Part shown: piece after piece, positions 8,301-17,831 of the stretch
How positions within the stretch are numbered: the stretch's first letter is position 1
Layout of the letters: every line of letters begins with the position of its first letter
DNA from: Brevibacillus sp042683565
GTDB lineage: Bacteria; Bacillota; Bacilli; Brevibacillales; Brevibacillaceae
NCBI RefSeq assembly: GCF_042683565.1
Contig: NZ_JBHUJW010000043.1
Span: 372,001 to 436,000, forward strand
Length of the DNA: 64,000 nt
Direction of reading: 5' to 3'
Position numbers and translations under genes: made by a program
The notes under the pieces: model-generated
What the model was told of the DNA's origin: nothing
Seen by the model: the letters and a program-made list of their open reading frames with translations, nothing else
Database searches by the model: none

Positions 8301-11300
8301 ATGGACCGTACACAAGAGCAGAAACATCGGTTCTCTCTGCTGGTCAGGCAAATGGAACTGCCGGCGGAATGGATCGATCGTTTTTTTCAGGATGGACAGA
8401 TTGATAAATTGGAGCTGTACAAGCAAAATCGCGAATGGGTATTCCGCTTTACGTTGCCGAAAATGCTGCCAGCCGACGTTTTTCGCGCGTTTACACAGCG
8501 GCTGACGCAGACTTTCTCCCATCTGGCAAAAGTGGATGCCAGCTTCCGGTACGTACAAAAGCCGACGTTGCCGCAAATTGTCGAGGAGTATTGGGACGTG
8601 GTGCTGGCAAAGGTGGAGCCTGCATTAAATTCTCTGGCCGTCACCATGCGCACGGCGAAAAAAGAAGTGGGGCAGCAGGAAGTCAAAGTCTACTTGCCCA
8701 CGGAAATGGCGGTAGAGGTCGCCAAGAAAAAGAAAGCGGACAACGAACTGCTGGCAGCCTTTCAAAAGACGACCGATACGTCGCCGCGTTTTACGTTCCA
8801 TCAGGAGGAAAGCGACGAGGCGTACAAGGCGTTTGTTGAACAGCGCAGCGAAGAAGAAAGGGCGCTCGTCGAGGTTGTCATGACAGCGGCAGCACAGGAA
8901 AGCAAGTCGGCGGACAAGACAGAAGCGATCACGACCTTGCTGATCGGCTATGAGATCAAGGACGCTCCGATTCCGATCTGCGAGATTCAGGAGGAGGAGC
9001 GTCGCGTGGTCATTCAAGGGACCGTGTTCAATGTGGAGGTCAAGGAACTGCGCAGCGGCCGCCATCTGCTGACCTTTAACATCTCCGACTACACCGACTC
9101 GCTCACAGTCAAAATCTTTTCCCGCGACAAGGAAGACGTCAAAATGCTCGAAGCGCTCAAGGACGGTATGTGGGTCAAGGTCCGTGGGAGCGTGCAGCAT
9201 GATACCTTCATCCGCGAGCTTGTCATGAACGCCAACGACCTGAATCAGATCGAGCAGGTCGTGCGCCGCGATACAGCAGACGAGAAGCGCGTGGAGCTGC
9301 ATTGCCACACGCCGATGAGCGCCTTAGATGCGGTCGCTTCTGTAAAGTCGCTCGTCTCGACAGCAGCCAAATGGGGGCATCCGGCGATTGCCATTACGGA
9401 TCACGGCGTCGTGCAGGCCTTCCCCGAGGCGTATTCGATCGCCAAGAAAAACAATATCAAGTGCATTCTCGGGATGGAGGCGTACGTGATCGAGGACGGG
9501 ATCGACATCGTCTACAACCTCACGGCGGACAACAACATCCCGATTGACGAAAATACTGAATACGTGGTCTTTGACACGGAGACGACCGGTCTGAACGCCT
9601 CCGAGCATACGATCATCGAGATCGCGGCGGTGAAAATGAAAGGCGCCGAAATTGTCGACCAGTGGACCGAACTGATTGACCCGCAGTTGGAGATCGGACC
9701 GAAGACGACCGAGATCACCGGGATTACCAACGAAATGCTGCGCGGCAAAGAAACGCTCGACGTCGTGCTGCGCAAGTTCAAGGAGTTTACGGGAGACGCC
9801 ATCCTCGTCGCGCACAATGCCGAGTTCGATAAAGCCTTCATCAACGCCTGCGCGGAGCGGATCGGCATGGAGCCGTGGAACAACGCGTTTCTGGACACGC
9901 TGCCTTTGGCCCGGATGATGTACAAAGGGATGCGCAACTACCGGCTCGGCTCGCTGGCGAAAAAGTTCAACGTCGAGCTGATCAACGCTCACCGGGCTTT
10001 GGACGATACCGTCGCCCTCGCCCATGTGTTCCAGCATATGCTCAAGGACATCAAGGAAGAGGGCATCAAGACGCTCGCCGAGCTGAACGAGCGCAGCAAC
10101 GCGGAGGCCGATTACAAGAGTGGCCGACCGTTCCATGCGACCATTCTCGTGCAGAACAAGACAGGGCTGAAAAACTTGTACAAGCTCGTCAGCCGCTCCC
10201 ATGTCGAGACGTTCTACCGTGTGCCGCGCATCCAGCGTAGTCAGCTGACCAAGTACCGTGAAGGCCTGCTGTTGGGTACGGCGTGCAAAGACGGCGAACT
10301 GATGCAGGCGATTCTGCGCGGAAAATCGGCAAATGAACTGAAGGAAGTCGCCGCGTTTTACGACTTTCTGGAAGTGCAGCCGATCGACCATTACTCGCCG
10401 CTCTTGCGCAACGAGGAAATCCCGAGCCTGGAGACGATGAAAGGCTACCACCGGATGATCGTGGAAATGGGCAAAGAGCTGGGCAAACCGGTCGTGGCGA
10501 CAGGAGACGTGCACTTTCTCAACCCGCAAGACGAAATTTTCCGCGACGTCTTTTTGCTCTCCAAAGGAGATCCGTCTGCAGGAAACCAGCCGCCGCTTTA
10601 CTTGCGCACCACGGATGAGATGCTGGAGGCGTTTTCGTTCCTGGGGGAAGAGATTGCCCATGAGATTGTGGTAAAAAATCCGAATCTGATCGCGGACATG
10701 ATCGAAGATGTCAGCCCGATTCCGGACAGGTTGTACACGCCCGTCATCGAAGGGGCAGACGATGAGCTGCGCCAGATGTGCTACGACAAGGCCAAACTGC
10801 TCTATGGCGATCCGCTGCCGGAGCTGGTCGAGCAGCGGCTGGAAAAAGAGCTGAACAGCATCATCAAGCACGGCTTCGGGGTCATTTACCTCATTTCCCA
10901 GCGGTTGGTGACCAAATCGCTGCAGGACGGCTATCTCGTCGGTTCCCGGGGTTCCGTAGGGTCATCCTTCGTCGCGACCATGGCCGAGATCACCGAGGTC
11001 AATCCGCTGCCGCCGCATTACCGCTGCCCGAGCTGCAAAAACAGCGAGTTTATCACGGACGGGTCGATTGCATCCGGCTTTGACTTGCCGGACAAAATCT
11101 GCCCGAAATGCGGTGCGAAATACGCCAAGGACGGACAGGACATCCCGTTCGAGACGTTCCTTGGCTTCAAAGGGGACAAGGTTCCGGATATTGACTTGAA
11201 CTTCTCCGGAGACTACCAGCCGCGCGCGCACAAGTACACGCAGGAGCTGTTCGGGGTCGATTACGTGTACCGTGCAGGGACAATCGGTACGGTTGCGGAA

Positions 11301-12605
11301 AAAACCGCCTACGGCTATGTCCGCAAATACGCCGACGAACGCAAGCTGAACTTGCGCAACGCGGAAATCTCGCGGATCGTCAACGGCTGCACAGGGGTCA
11401 AGCGGACGACCGGGCAGCACCCGGGCGGGATCATTGTCGTGCCGGATTACATGGAGATCGAAGACTTTTGTCCGATTCAGTACCCGGCTGACGACAGCGA
11501 GTCGGAATGGCGCACCACCCATTTTGACTTTCACTCCATCCACGACAACTTGCTCAAGCTCGATATTTTGGGGCACGACGATCCGACCGTCATCCGCATG
11601 CTGCAAGACTTGACGGGCATGGACCCCAAGACGATTCCGCTGGATGACAAGAAGACCATGTCGATTTTCAGTTCCACGGAAGCGTTGGGGGTGACGCCGG
11701 AGCAGATCGGCACGAACATGGGAACGCTGGGAATACCCGAGTTCGGAACCAAGTTCGTACGCCAGATGCTTGAAGATACGAAGCCGACGACCTTTGCCGA
11801 GCTGGTGCAGATTTCCGGCTTGTCGCACGGAACGGACGTCTGGCTGAACAACGCCCAGGATTTGATTCGCAACGGGATATGTAAACTCCCGGACGTAATC
11901 GGTTGTCGCGACGACATCATGGTGTACCTGATTTACAAAGGGCTGGAGCCGTCCCGCGCCTTCAAGATCATGGAGTCGGTGCGCAAAGGGAAAGGCGTGC
12001 CCGAGGAAGACCAGGAAGAGATGCGCAAAAACAACGTGCCGGAATGGTATATCCAGTCGTGTCAGAGAATCAAGTACATGTTCCCGAAGGCGCACGCGAC
12101 GGCATACGTCATGATGGCGGTGCGTATCGCCTACTTCAAGGTGCACCGGCCGCTGGAGTTTTACGCGACGTACTTCACCGTACGGGCGGACGACTTCGAC
12201 ATTCCCCTCATGTGCAAGGGCTCGGCTGCCATCCGGCAAAAAATCGAGGAGATCGAGGGCAAAGGGCATGAGGCGCAGCCAAAAGAAAAGGCGCTCCTGA
12301 CCGTGCTGGAGATGGCGCTGGAAATGGTGGAACGGGGCTTCCGCTTTGCCAATGTCGACCTGTACGCGTCTGATGCGACCCGCTTTCTCATCGACGGCGA
12401 TTCCTTGATCGCCCCGTTCAATGCGCTGCCTGGCCTTGGAACCAATGCGGCGATCAGCATTGTAGAGGCGAGACAGCAGGGCGAGTTCCTGTCCAAGGAA
12501 GATCTGCTTACCCGCTCCAAAATATCCAAGACGATTCTCGAGTACCTGGAGGAGCAGGGCGCGTTGAAAGGGCTGCCTGAATCGAACCAGTTGTCACTGT
12601 TCTGA
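8301..12605 (+). CDS. polC: DNA polymerase III alpha subunit, Gram-positive type PolC
   Basis: PolC is the essential leading-strand replicative polymerase of low-GC Gram-positives, combining polymerase and 3'-5' proofreading exonuclease. The domain order is visible. An N-terminal domain is followed by an OB fold at about residues 230-330 and a PHP domain split by the exonuclease (its first half starts at ELHCHTPMSALD, H334 and H336). The DEDDh exonuclease has motif I D425-T-E427-T-T-G. A zinc finger with C909/C912 and C934/C937 lies in the polymerase part. The 1434-residue length matches the B. subtilis enzyme (about 1437). ATG 8301 is preceded by CAGGGGGTG. A terminator lies upstream and an independent promoter downstream, so it may be largely monocistronic. 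Confidence 0.98.
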   Translation: MDRTQEQKHRFSLLVRQMELPAEWIDRFFQDGQIDKLELYKQNREWVFRFTLPKMLPADVFRAFTQRLTQTFSHLAKVDASFRYVQKPTLPQIVEEYWDVVLAKVEPALNSLAVTMRTAKKEVGQQEVKVYLPTEMAVEVAKKKKADNELLAAFQKTTDTSPRFTFHQEESDEAYKAFVEQRSEEERALVEVVMTAAAQESKSADKTEAITTLLIGYEIKDAPIPICEIQEEERRVVIQGTVFNVEVKELRSGRHLLTFNISDYTDSLTVKIFSRDKEDVKMLEALKDGMWVKVRGSVQHDTFIRELVMNANDLNQIEQVVRRDTADEKRVELHCHTPMSALDAVASVKSLVSTAAKWGHPAIAITDHGVVQAFPEAYSIAKKNNIKCILGMEAYVIEDGIDIVYNLTADNNIPIDENTEYVVFDTETTGLNASEHTIIEIAAVKMKGAEIVDQWTELIDPQLEIGPKTTEITGITNEMLRGKETLDVVLRKFKEFTGDAILVAHNAEFDKAFINACAERIGMEPWNNAFLDTLPLARMMYKGMRNYRLGSLAKKFNVELINAHRALDDTVALAHVFQHMLKDIKEEGIKTLAELNERSNAEADYKSGRPFHATILVQNKTGLKNLYKLVSRSHVETFYRVPRIQRSQLTKYREGLLLGTACKDGELMQAILRGKSANELKEVAAFYDFLEVQPIDHYSPLLRNEEIPSLETMKGYHRMIVEMGKELGKPVVATGDVHFLNPQDEIFRDVFLLSKGDPSAGNQPPLYLRTTDEMLEAFSFLGEEIAHEIVVKNPNLIADMIEDVSPIPDRLYTPVIEGADDELRQMCYDKAKLLYGDPLPELVEQRLEKELNSIIKHGFGVIYLISQRLVTKSLQDGYLVGSRGSVGSSFVATMAEITEVNPLPPHYRCPSCKNSEFITDGSIASGFDLPDKICPKCGAKYAKDGQDIPFETFLGFKGDKVPDIDLNFSGDYQPRAHKYTQELFGVDYVYRAGTIGTVAEKTAYGYVRKYADERKLNLRNAEISRIVNGCTGVKRTTGQHPGGIIVVPDYMEIEDFCPIQYPADDSESEWRTTHFDFHSIHDNLLKLDILGHDDPTVIRMLQDLTGMDPKTIPLDDKKTMSIFSSTEALGVTPEQIGTNMGTLGIPEFGTKFVRQMLEDTKPTTFAELVQISGLSHGTDVWLNNAQDLIRNGICKLPDVIGCRDDIMVYLIYKGLEPSRAFKIMESVRKGKGVPEEDQEEMRKNNVPEWYIQSCQRIKYMFPKAHATAYVMMAVRIAYFKVHRPLEFYATYFTVRADDFDIPLMCKGSAAIRQKIEEIEGKGHEAQPKEKALLTVLEMALEMVERGFRFANVDLYASDATRFLIDGDSLIAPFNALPGLGTNAAISIVEARQQGEFLSKEDLLTRSKISKTILEYLEEQGALKGLPESNQLSLF

Positions 12606-12639
12606 TCGGGGTTGGGAAGAGGGCGAACTCATCCAAAGG

Positions 12640-12668
12640 TTGTCAGGGCAAGTCGCTTATGCTATAAT
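12640..12668 (+). promoter_or_regulatory. Sigma-A promoter of the rimP-nusA-infB operon
   Basis: TTGTCA at 12640-12645, a 17-base spacer and a perfect TATAAT at 12663-12668. It is the only strong promoter seen before rimP and leaves a leader of roughly 100 bases that contains a terminator hairpin. Confidence 0.85.
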
Positions 12669-12706
12669 TTTTTTGGAAATACTGGTTCTATACGTATGAC
12701 AGAACG

Positions 12707-12733
12707 AGAGTGGGGAAACCCACTCTTTCTTTC
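12707..12733 (+). terminator. Leader attenuator of the rimP-nusA operon
   Basis: AGAGTGGG (12707-12714) pairs perfectly with CCCACTCT (12719-12726) around a GAAA tetraloop and is followed by TTCTTTCTGG. It sits between the promoter and the rimP start. The T-tract is interrupted by C residues, as expected for terminators that need NusA. In B. subtilis the equivalent leader is known to carry a NusA-dependent terminator by which NusA represses its own operon; the same role is inferred here. Confidence 0.75.
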
Positions 12734-12773
12734 TGGCTGCACGTCAGGGTTCATACGAGAAGGAGGTACTTGC

Positions 12774-13232
12774 TTGAGCAAGGTAACGGACATCGTCACC
12801 GAACTGATCGCGCCCATTGTTGACGAAATGGGCCTGGAACTGGTTGACATTGAGTACAAGAAGGAAGGCAGCAACTGGTTTCTGCGCGTGTTTATCGACA
12901 ATGAAACTGGAAATATCGACATCGATGACTGCGCTCTTGTCAGCGAGAAGCTGAGTCAAATATTGGATGAAGTGGACCCGATCCCTACTGCTTACTTCCT
13001 GGAAGTTTCCTCCCCGGGCGCAGAGCGTCCGCTCCGTAAGGATAAAGACTTTGCGAAGGCTGTAGGCAGACATGTTCACATCACGACAAAAGAGCCAATA
13101 GAAGGAGCCAGCCAGTTCGAGGGAGAACTGATATCCTTTGAGGACGGTAAGCTGACAGTAAAAGAGGCCAAAAAAACGTATGTAATTTCCCAAGAGCAAA
13201 TTGACACGGCCCGTATGGCAATCGTCTTTTAA
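12774..13232 (+). CDS. rimP: Ribosome maturation factor RimP
   Basis: RimP (YlxS in B. subtilis) assists late assembly of the 30S subunit. The 152-residue protein has the N-terminal alpha/beta domain (ELVDIEYKKEGSNWFLRVF, SEKLSQILDEVDPIP, YFLEVSSPGAERPL) and the C-terminal SH3-like beta barrel. The start is TTG 12774, six bases after a perfect AGGAGGT; longer in-frame starts would read through the leader hairpin and are rejected. First gene of an operon running at least to ribF. Confidence 0.95.
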   Translation: MSKVTDIVTELIAPIVDEMGLELVDIEYKKEGSNWFLRVFIDNETGNIDIDDCALVSEKLSQILDEVDPIPTAYFLEVSSPGAERPLRKDKDFAKAVGRHVHITTKEPIEGASQFEGELISFEDGKLTVKEAKKTYVISQEQIDTARMAIVF

Positions 13233-13277
13233 GAGGGCAGGCCAGTGGTGGAAGTAAAGGAGGAGGCAACGAAAGTC

Positions 13278-14369
13278 ATGAACGGCGATTTTATCGAGGC
13301 ATTGGAAGCCATTGAGAGAGAGAAAGGCATCACGAAAGACGTACTGATTGAGGCGATCGAGGCGGCTCTTATCTCTGGATACAAGCGTAACTTCAACTCG
13401 GCTCAAAACGTGCGGGTGGATGTCAATCGTCATACGGGAACGGTGCGCGTCTTTGCGCGTAAGACCGTTGTGGAAGAAGTGCTGGATTCCCGTCTGGAAA
13501 TCTCGTTGGAGGCGGCGCAGGAGATCGATCCGAACTTCCGTCTTGACGATATTGTTGAAATTGAAGTAACTCCCCGCGATTTCGGGCGAATTGCAGCACA
13601 GACCGCAAAACAGGTCGTGACCCAGCGCATTCGCGAAGCGGAGCGCGGGCTGATCTACAGCGAGTTCATCGAGCGCGAAGACGACATCCTCACCGGTGTG
13701 GTGCAGCGGATGGATGCGCGCAACTACTACATCGATCTGGGGAAAGCGGAAGCCGTCATGCCGATCACGGAAAAAATGCCGACCGAAGAATTCAAGCCGC
13801 AAGACCGTGTAAAGGCATATATCATCAAAGTGGAAAAAACGACCAAGGGCCCGCAAATCGTCGTTTCCCGCACGCACCCAGGCTTGCTCAAACGACTCTT
13901 TGAGCTGGAAGTTCCAGAGATTTACGACGGCGTCGTGGAAATCAAATCTGTCGCTCGCGAAGCCGGTGATCGTTCCAAAATCGCCGTTCATTCGATCAAT
14001 CCTGACGTCGATCCAGTCGGTGCTTGTGTTGGGCCGAAAGGGATGCGCGTACAGACGATTGTCACCGAGCTGAAAGGTGAGAAAATCGACATCGTCCGCT
14101 GGTCCGAAGATCCTGCGGAATATGTTGCCAATGCGCTGAGCCCGGCTAAGGTTCTCCACGTAGATGTGAACGCCGCAGAAAAGGTGACGCGCGTCATCGT
14201 TCCGGATTACCAGCTGTCGCTGGCGATTGGCAAGCGCGGTCAAAACGCCCGTCTTGCCGCCAAGCTGACAGGCTGGAAAATCGATATCAAGAGTGAGTCC
14301 CAGGCAGAACAAGAAGGCATCGCTTATCCGAAAGAAGCAGAGGGCGATGAAGGGGCTGACATCGAGTAA
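13278..14369 (+). CDS. nusA: Transcription termination/antitermination factor NusA
   Basis: NusA binds RNA polymerase and nascent RNA to modulate pausing, termination and antitermination. Domain order is the N-terminal RNAP-binding domain (MNGDFIEALEAIEREKGI), an S1 domain at about residues 135-200 and two KH domains (INPDVDPVGACVGPKG; VPDYQLSLAIGKRGQNARLA). At 363 residues it has the Gram-positive form without C-terminal acidic repeats. The start is ATG 13278 behind AAAGGAGGAGG, not the in-frame GTG 33 bases upstream. Autoregulation through the leader hairpin before rimP is likely. Confidence 0.97.
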   Translation: MNGDFIEALEAIEREKGITKDVLIEAIEAALISGYKRNFNSAQNVRVDVNRHTGTVRVFARKTVVEEVLDSRLEISLEAAQEIDPNFRLDDIVEIEVTPRDFGRIAAQTAKQVVTQRIREAERGLIYSEFIEREDDILTGVVQRMDARNYYIDLGKAEAVMPITEKMPTEEFKPQDRVKAYIIKVEKTTKGPQIVVSRTHPGLLKRLFELEVPEIYDGVVEIKSVAREAGDRSKIAVHSINPDVDPVGACVGPKGMRVQTIVTELKGEKIDIVRWSEDPAEYVANALSPAKVLHVDVNAAEKVTRVIVPDYQLSLAIGKRGQNARLAAKLTGWKIDIKSESQAEQEGIAYPKEAEGDEGADIE

Positions 14370-14371
14370 TC

Positions 14372-14662
14372 ATGAAGCAAAAAAAAATTCCTTTACGAAA
14401 ATGCATCGTTTGCCAAGGAATGTTCCCCAAGAAAGAATTGATCCGCGTAGTTCGTACTCCGGATGAGGAGATCGTCATTGATCTGACTGGAAAAGCGGCT
14501 GGACGCGGGACCTATGTCTGCAGGCAGGAGAGCTGCCTGAAGCCGGACACGTTCGCTTCCGGGAAGTGGAAGAAAGTGCTGGAACGCGCCCTGAACATGT
14601 CCATATCCCAGGAAAAATACGATGCATTTCGTGAAAAATGGCTGGAGATGATGGGACGATGA
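14372..14662 (+). CDS. rnpM: YlxR family protein (RNase P modulator RnpM)
   Basis: A 96-residue basic protein of the YlxR family (DUF448). The conserved N-terminal region has R-K-C-I-V-C followed by KKELIRVVRTPD and the G-R-G-T-Y-V-C segment. In B. subtilis the protein has been renamed RnpM because it binds the RNase P RNA and modulates its activity; that role is taken from the family, not from this sequence. It lies directly after nusA and overlaps the next gene by ATGA. Confidence 0.9.
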   Translation: MKQKKIPLRKCIVCQGMFPKKELIRVVRTPDEEIVIDLTGKAAGRGTYVCRQESCLKPDTFASGKWKKVLERALNMSISQEKYDAFREKWLEMMGR

Positions 14663-14958
14663 TCCCGAAAGCTGCGCAATTGCTCGGACTTGCAATGCGG
14701 GCAAGAAAAGTCATTACCGGCGAGGAGCTCGTCCTTGCTGCTGTGCGCAGCGGTCAGGCCCGCCTGGTGTTGCTCGCGGCTGATGCATCAGACAACACTG
14801 CCAAAAAAGTGCGGGATAAATGTTCCTATTACGGTGTTTCATGTGTTACCACTGGGGACCGACATGAACTGGGGCACGCAATCGGAAAAGATGGGCGCGT
14901 TACTGTGGCGGTAACCGATGGGAAATTGGCCGAAAGCATTCAACGTCTGCTCACCTAA
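14659..14958 (+). CDS. ylxQ: L7Ae-family ribosomal protein-like YlxQ
   Basis: A 99-residue protein of the L7Ae/L30e/S12e fold, an RNA-binding family that recognises kink-turns. Typical segments are LLGLAMRARKVITGEELV, ARLVLLAADASDNTAKKV and the C-terminal HELGHAIGKDGRVTVAV. The start ATG 14659 overlaps the rnpM stop in ATGA, indicating translational coupling. Its exact role on the ribosome or on RNA is unsettled in the family; position between nusA and infB is strictly conserved in Bacillales. Confidence 0.9.
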   Translation: MIPKAAQLLGLAMRARKVITGEELVLAAVRSGQARLVLLAADASDNTAKKVRDKCSYYGVSCVTTGDRHELGHAIGKDGRVTVAVTDGKLAESIQRLLT

Positions 14959-14980
14959 CTTACGAAAGGGTGAAGTCCAT

Positions 14981-17527
14981 TTGAAGACACGTGTGTATGA
15001 ATATGCCAAACAACACAACATGAGCAGTAAGGAAATCCTCAATTTGCTAAAGCGACTGAATATAGAAGTGGCAAATCATATGAGTATCCTGGAAGAAGAC
15101 ACGATCCGGAAAATCGAGGATCATATGGCAAAGCTGCGTGCCGGCGCCAAGCCCGAGCAGCGCCAGTCGCAAAGCGATGGCAAGCCGAAACAAGCGGACG
15201 ATCAACGTCGCCCGAACGAATCCAGAGGACAATCCCGTCCCCAGTCGCAGTCCGGGACCGGTCAACAGCCTGTCCAGCAGCGCAATGAGCGCCCGGCCGA
15301 CCGTGATCGTGGAGGGAACAGCCCGAGCAGCCAGCGTTCCGCAGGCAGCAGCCATTCCGGGAGCCGACCCGATCAGCAAAGTCCTCAACAAGGAAAAAAT
15401 CAGGGGAAGAATCAGGAGAGAAAACCAAACAATATGAGAAGTCAACCTGCTAAAACGACTGACCGCAAGCCGCAGACCCAAAACCAACAGCAGCGTCCTT
15501 CAAGACCGCAAAACCAGCAACGCCCGCAAAGCCAGGCTGCTTCCAGCGCGCCGTTAGATGCGCGTCTGGGAGATGATTTTGAAGACAAGGTAAAACTCCC
15601 TACAAACGTAGGCCTGGAAAAACGCGAGAAAATCAAAAAGGGACCGCAAGCCCAAAAGACGTTTGAAGACAGCAAGAAAAACCAGCCGTTCCGCGGAGGC
15701 AACAACCGCAACCAGAATAACCGCAAAGGCGGCGGTGGACGCGCGCCGCAAAAACAGCAGCGCCCTGTGCTGGAACCACCGGCAAAGATTACCTTTACCG
15801 ATTCGCTGACCGTAAACGAGCTGGCGGTAAAACTGCGCAAGGAACCGGCGGAAATCATCAAAAAGTTGTTTAATTTGGGGATCATGGCCACGATCAACCA
15901 GTACCTGGAAAAAGACGCAATCGAGCTGATCTGCGCGGAATACAATGTAGAGGTTGAAGAAAAAATCGTCATTGACGAAACCAACTTCGAGACCATCGAA
16001 GAAGTCGATCCGCCAGAGAGCCTGGTCGAGCGCCCGCCAGTCGTGACGATCATGGGCCACGTCGACCACGGGAAAACGACTCTGCTCGACGCGATCCGCT
16101 CCACCAACGTAGTCGCTGGCGAGGCTGGCGGTATCACCCAGCATATCGGTGCTTATCAGGTAGAGATTAAAGGAAAGAAAATCACGTTCCTCGATACGCC
16201 GGGTCACGCGGCCTTTACCACGATGCGCGCTCGCGGTGCACAAATTACGGATATTACCGTACTGGTCGTAGCTGCCGACGACGGTGTCATGCCGCAAACG
16301 ATTGAGGCGATCAGCCATGCAAAAGCAGCGAACGTTCCGATCATCGTAGCCGTGAACAAAGTGGATAAACCGGAAGCCAACGTCGACCGGATCAAGCAAG
16401 AGTTGACCGAGTACGAACTCGTTGCCGAGGAATGGGGCGGAGACACGATCTTCACGCCATTGTCCGCAAAACAGCGCATCGGTATCGAGGAGCTGCTGGA
16501 GTACATCCTGCTCGTGGCGGAAGTACAGGAGCTCAAAGCCAATCCGGACAAACGCGCACGCGGTACCGTTGTCGAGGCTGAACTGGACAAAGGCCGCGGT
16601 CCTGTGGCTACGGTTCTCGTCCAACAAGGTACGCTGCGTGTCGGTGATCCGATCGTCGTAGGTTCCACATTCGGACGTGTACGCGCAATGGTCAATGACA
16701 AAGGCCGCCGTCTGAAAGAAGCGGGTCCTTCTACCCCGGTAGAAATCACCGGTCTGAACGATGTACCGCAAGCAGGCGATCAGTTCCGCGTGTTCGAGGA
16801 CGAGAAAAAGGCTCGTGCCATCGGGGAAGCACGCGCAGCCAAACAGCGTGAATCCGAGCGTCGCGAGAGTGCCCGCGTTTCGCTGGACGATCTGTTCCAG
16901 CAAATTCAGGAAGGCGATATCAAAGAGTTGAACCTGATTGTCAAAGCAGACGTACAAGGGTCTGTAGAGGCCCTGCGCGGTGCCCTTGAGAAAATCGATG
17001 TCAACGGAACCCGCGTGAAAATCATTCACACTGGCGCCGGTGCCATTACCGAGTCCGACGTGACGCTGGCAAATGCGTCCAACGCGATCATCATCGGGTT
17101 CAACGTTCGACCTGAACCAAACGCGCGCAACATGGCGGAGCAAGAAAAAATCGACATCCGTCTGCACCGCGTCATTTACACCGTGATCGAGGAGATCGAA
17201 CAAGCGCTGAAAGGGATGCTGGACCCTGTCTACAAAGAAGACATCATCGGCCAGGCAGAAATCCGCGAAGTGTTCAAGGTGTCCAAAGTCGGAAACATCG
17301 CCGGCTGCTATGTCACGGACGGCAAGCTGAGCCGAGATGCAGGTGCTCGCCTCATCCGCGATGGCATCGTCCTATACGAAGGCAAGCTGGATACGCTGAA
17401 ACGCTTCAAGGATGATGCGAAAGAAGTCGCCGCCGGTTACGAATGCGGTCTGACGCTGGAACGCTTCCAGGATCTGAAGGTGGGCGACATTATCGAAGCC
17501 TTTGTCATGGTTGAAGTGAAGCAATAA
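14981..17527 (+). CDS. infB: Translation initiation factor IF-2
   Basis: IF-2 is the GTPase that delivers initiator fMet-tRNA to the 30S subunit and promotes subunit joining. The 848 residues show an N-terminal IF2_N module (about 1-52), a long disordered linker rich in Q, R, N, S and P (about 60-255), a second IF2_N module (about 265-315), the G domain starting at GHVDHGKTTLLD (about residue 359, then DTPGH and NKVD), and domains II-IV. Start is TTG 14981 behind GAAAGGGTG. The linker makes the protein longer than the B. subtilis one (about 716). The stop overlaps the ylxP ATG by one base. Confidence 0.97.
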   Translation: MKTRVYEYAKQHNMSSKEILNLLKRLNIEVANHMSILEEDTIRKIEDHMAKLRAGAKPEQRQSQSDGKPKQADDQRRPNESRGQSRPQSQSGTGQQPVQQRNERPADRDRGGNSPSSQRSAGSSHSGSRPDQQSPQQGKNQGKNQERKPNNMRSQPAKTTDRKPQTQNQQQRPSRPQNQQRPQSQAASSAPLDARLGDDFEDKVKLPTNVGLEKREKIKKGPQAQKTFEDSKKNQPFRGGNNRNQNNRKGGGGRAPQKQQRPVLEPPAKITFTDSLTVNELAVKLRKEPAEIIKKLFNLGIMATINQYLEKDAIELICAEYNVEVEEKIVIDETNFETIEEVDPPESLVERPPVVTIMGHVDHGKTTLLDAIRSTNVVAGEAGGITQHIGAYQVEIKGKKITFLDTPGHAAFTTMRARGAQITDITVLVVAADDGVMPQTIEAISHAKAANVPIIVAVNKVDKPEANVDRIKQELTEYELVAEEWGGDTIFTPLSAKQRIGIEELLEYILLVAEVQELKANPDKRARGTVVEAELDKGRGPVATVLVQQGTLRVGDPIVVGSTFGRVRAMVNDKGRRLKEAGPSTPVEITGLNDVPQAGDQFRVFEDEKKARAIGEARAAKQRESERRESARVSLDDLFQQIQEGDIKELNLIVKADVQGSVEALRGALEKIDVNGTRVKIIHTGAGAITESDVTLANASNAIIIGFNVRPEPNARNMAEQEKIDIRLHRVIYTVIEEIEQALKGMLDPVYKEDIIGQAEIREVFKVSKVGNIAGCYVTDGKLSRDAGARLIRDGIVLYEGKLDTLKRFKDDAKEVAAGYECGLTLERFQDLKVGDIIEAFVMVEVKQ

Positions 17528-17808
17528 TGGTTGCGAGTGTGCAGATGGAACTGTTTCTGCCCGCTTGCCAGAACTTGAAAGAGAAAAGGGCCATCGTCAA
17601 CAGCTTGCTCGGCAAGTTGCGAAGCAGATTCAACGTAGCTGCAGCAGAGATGGCTTATCCCAAGCAGTGGCAGCGAACCATTTTGGGTATCGCTGCCGTT
17701 GCTAATGAGATGTCCTTTTTGCAACAGGAAATTCAGGCTGTGATCCGTTTCGTGGAAAACCACCCCGATGTGGAGTTGATTCATACGGATACGGCATACT
17801 ACGACTAG
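17527..17808 (+). CDS. ylxP: DUF503 family protein YlxP
   Basis: A 93-residue protein of the YlxP/DUF503 family, found between infB and rbfA throughout the Bacillales. Recognisable blocks are the N-terminal strand followed by NLKEKRAIVNSLLGKLRSRFN and, later, AEMAYPKQWQRTILGIAAV. No biochemical function is established; context suggests a link to translation initiation or ribosome assembly. The ATG shares a base with the infB stop codon (TAATG). Confidence 0.88.
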   Translation: MVASVQMELFLPACQNLKEKRAIVNSLLGKLRSRFNVAAAEMAYPKQWQRTILGIAAVANEMSFLQQEIQAVIRFVENHPDVELIHTDTAYYD

Positions 17809-17831
17809 CACAGCCAGCGGAGGTGAAGAAC

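Noticed and set aside
15554..17203. 549-codon minus-strand frame opposite infB
   Set aside because: Antisense shadow of the IF-2 G domain.
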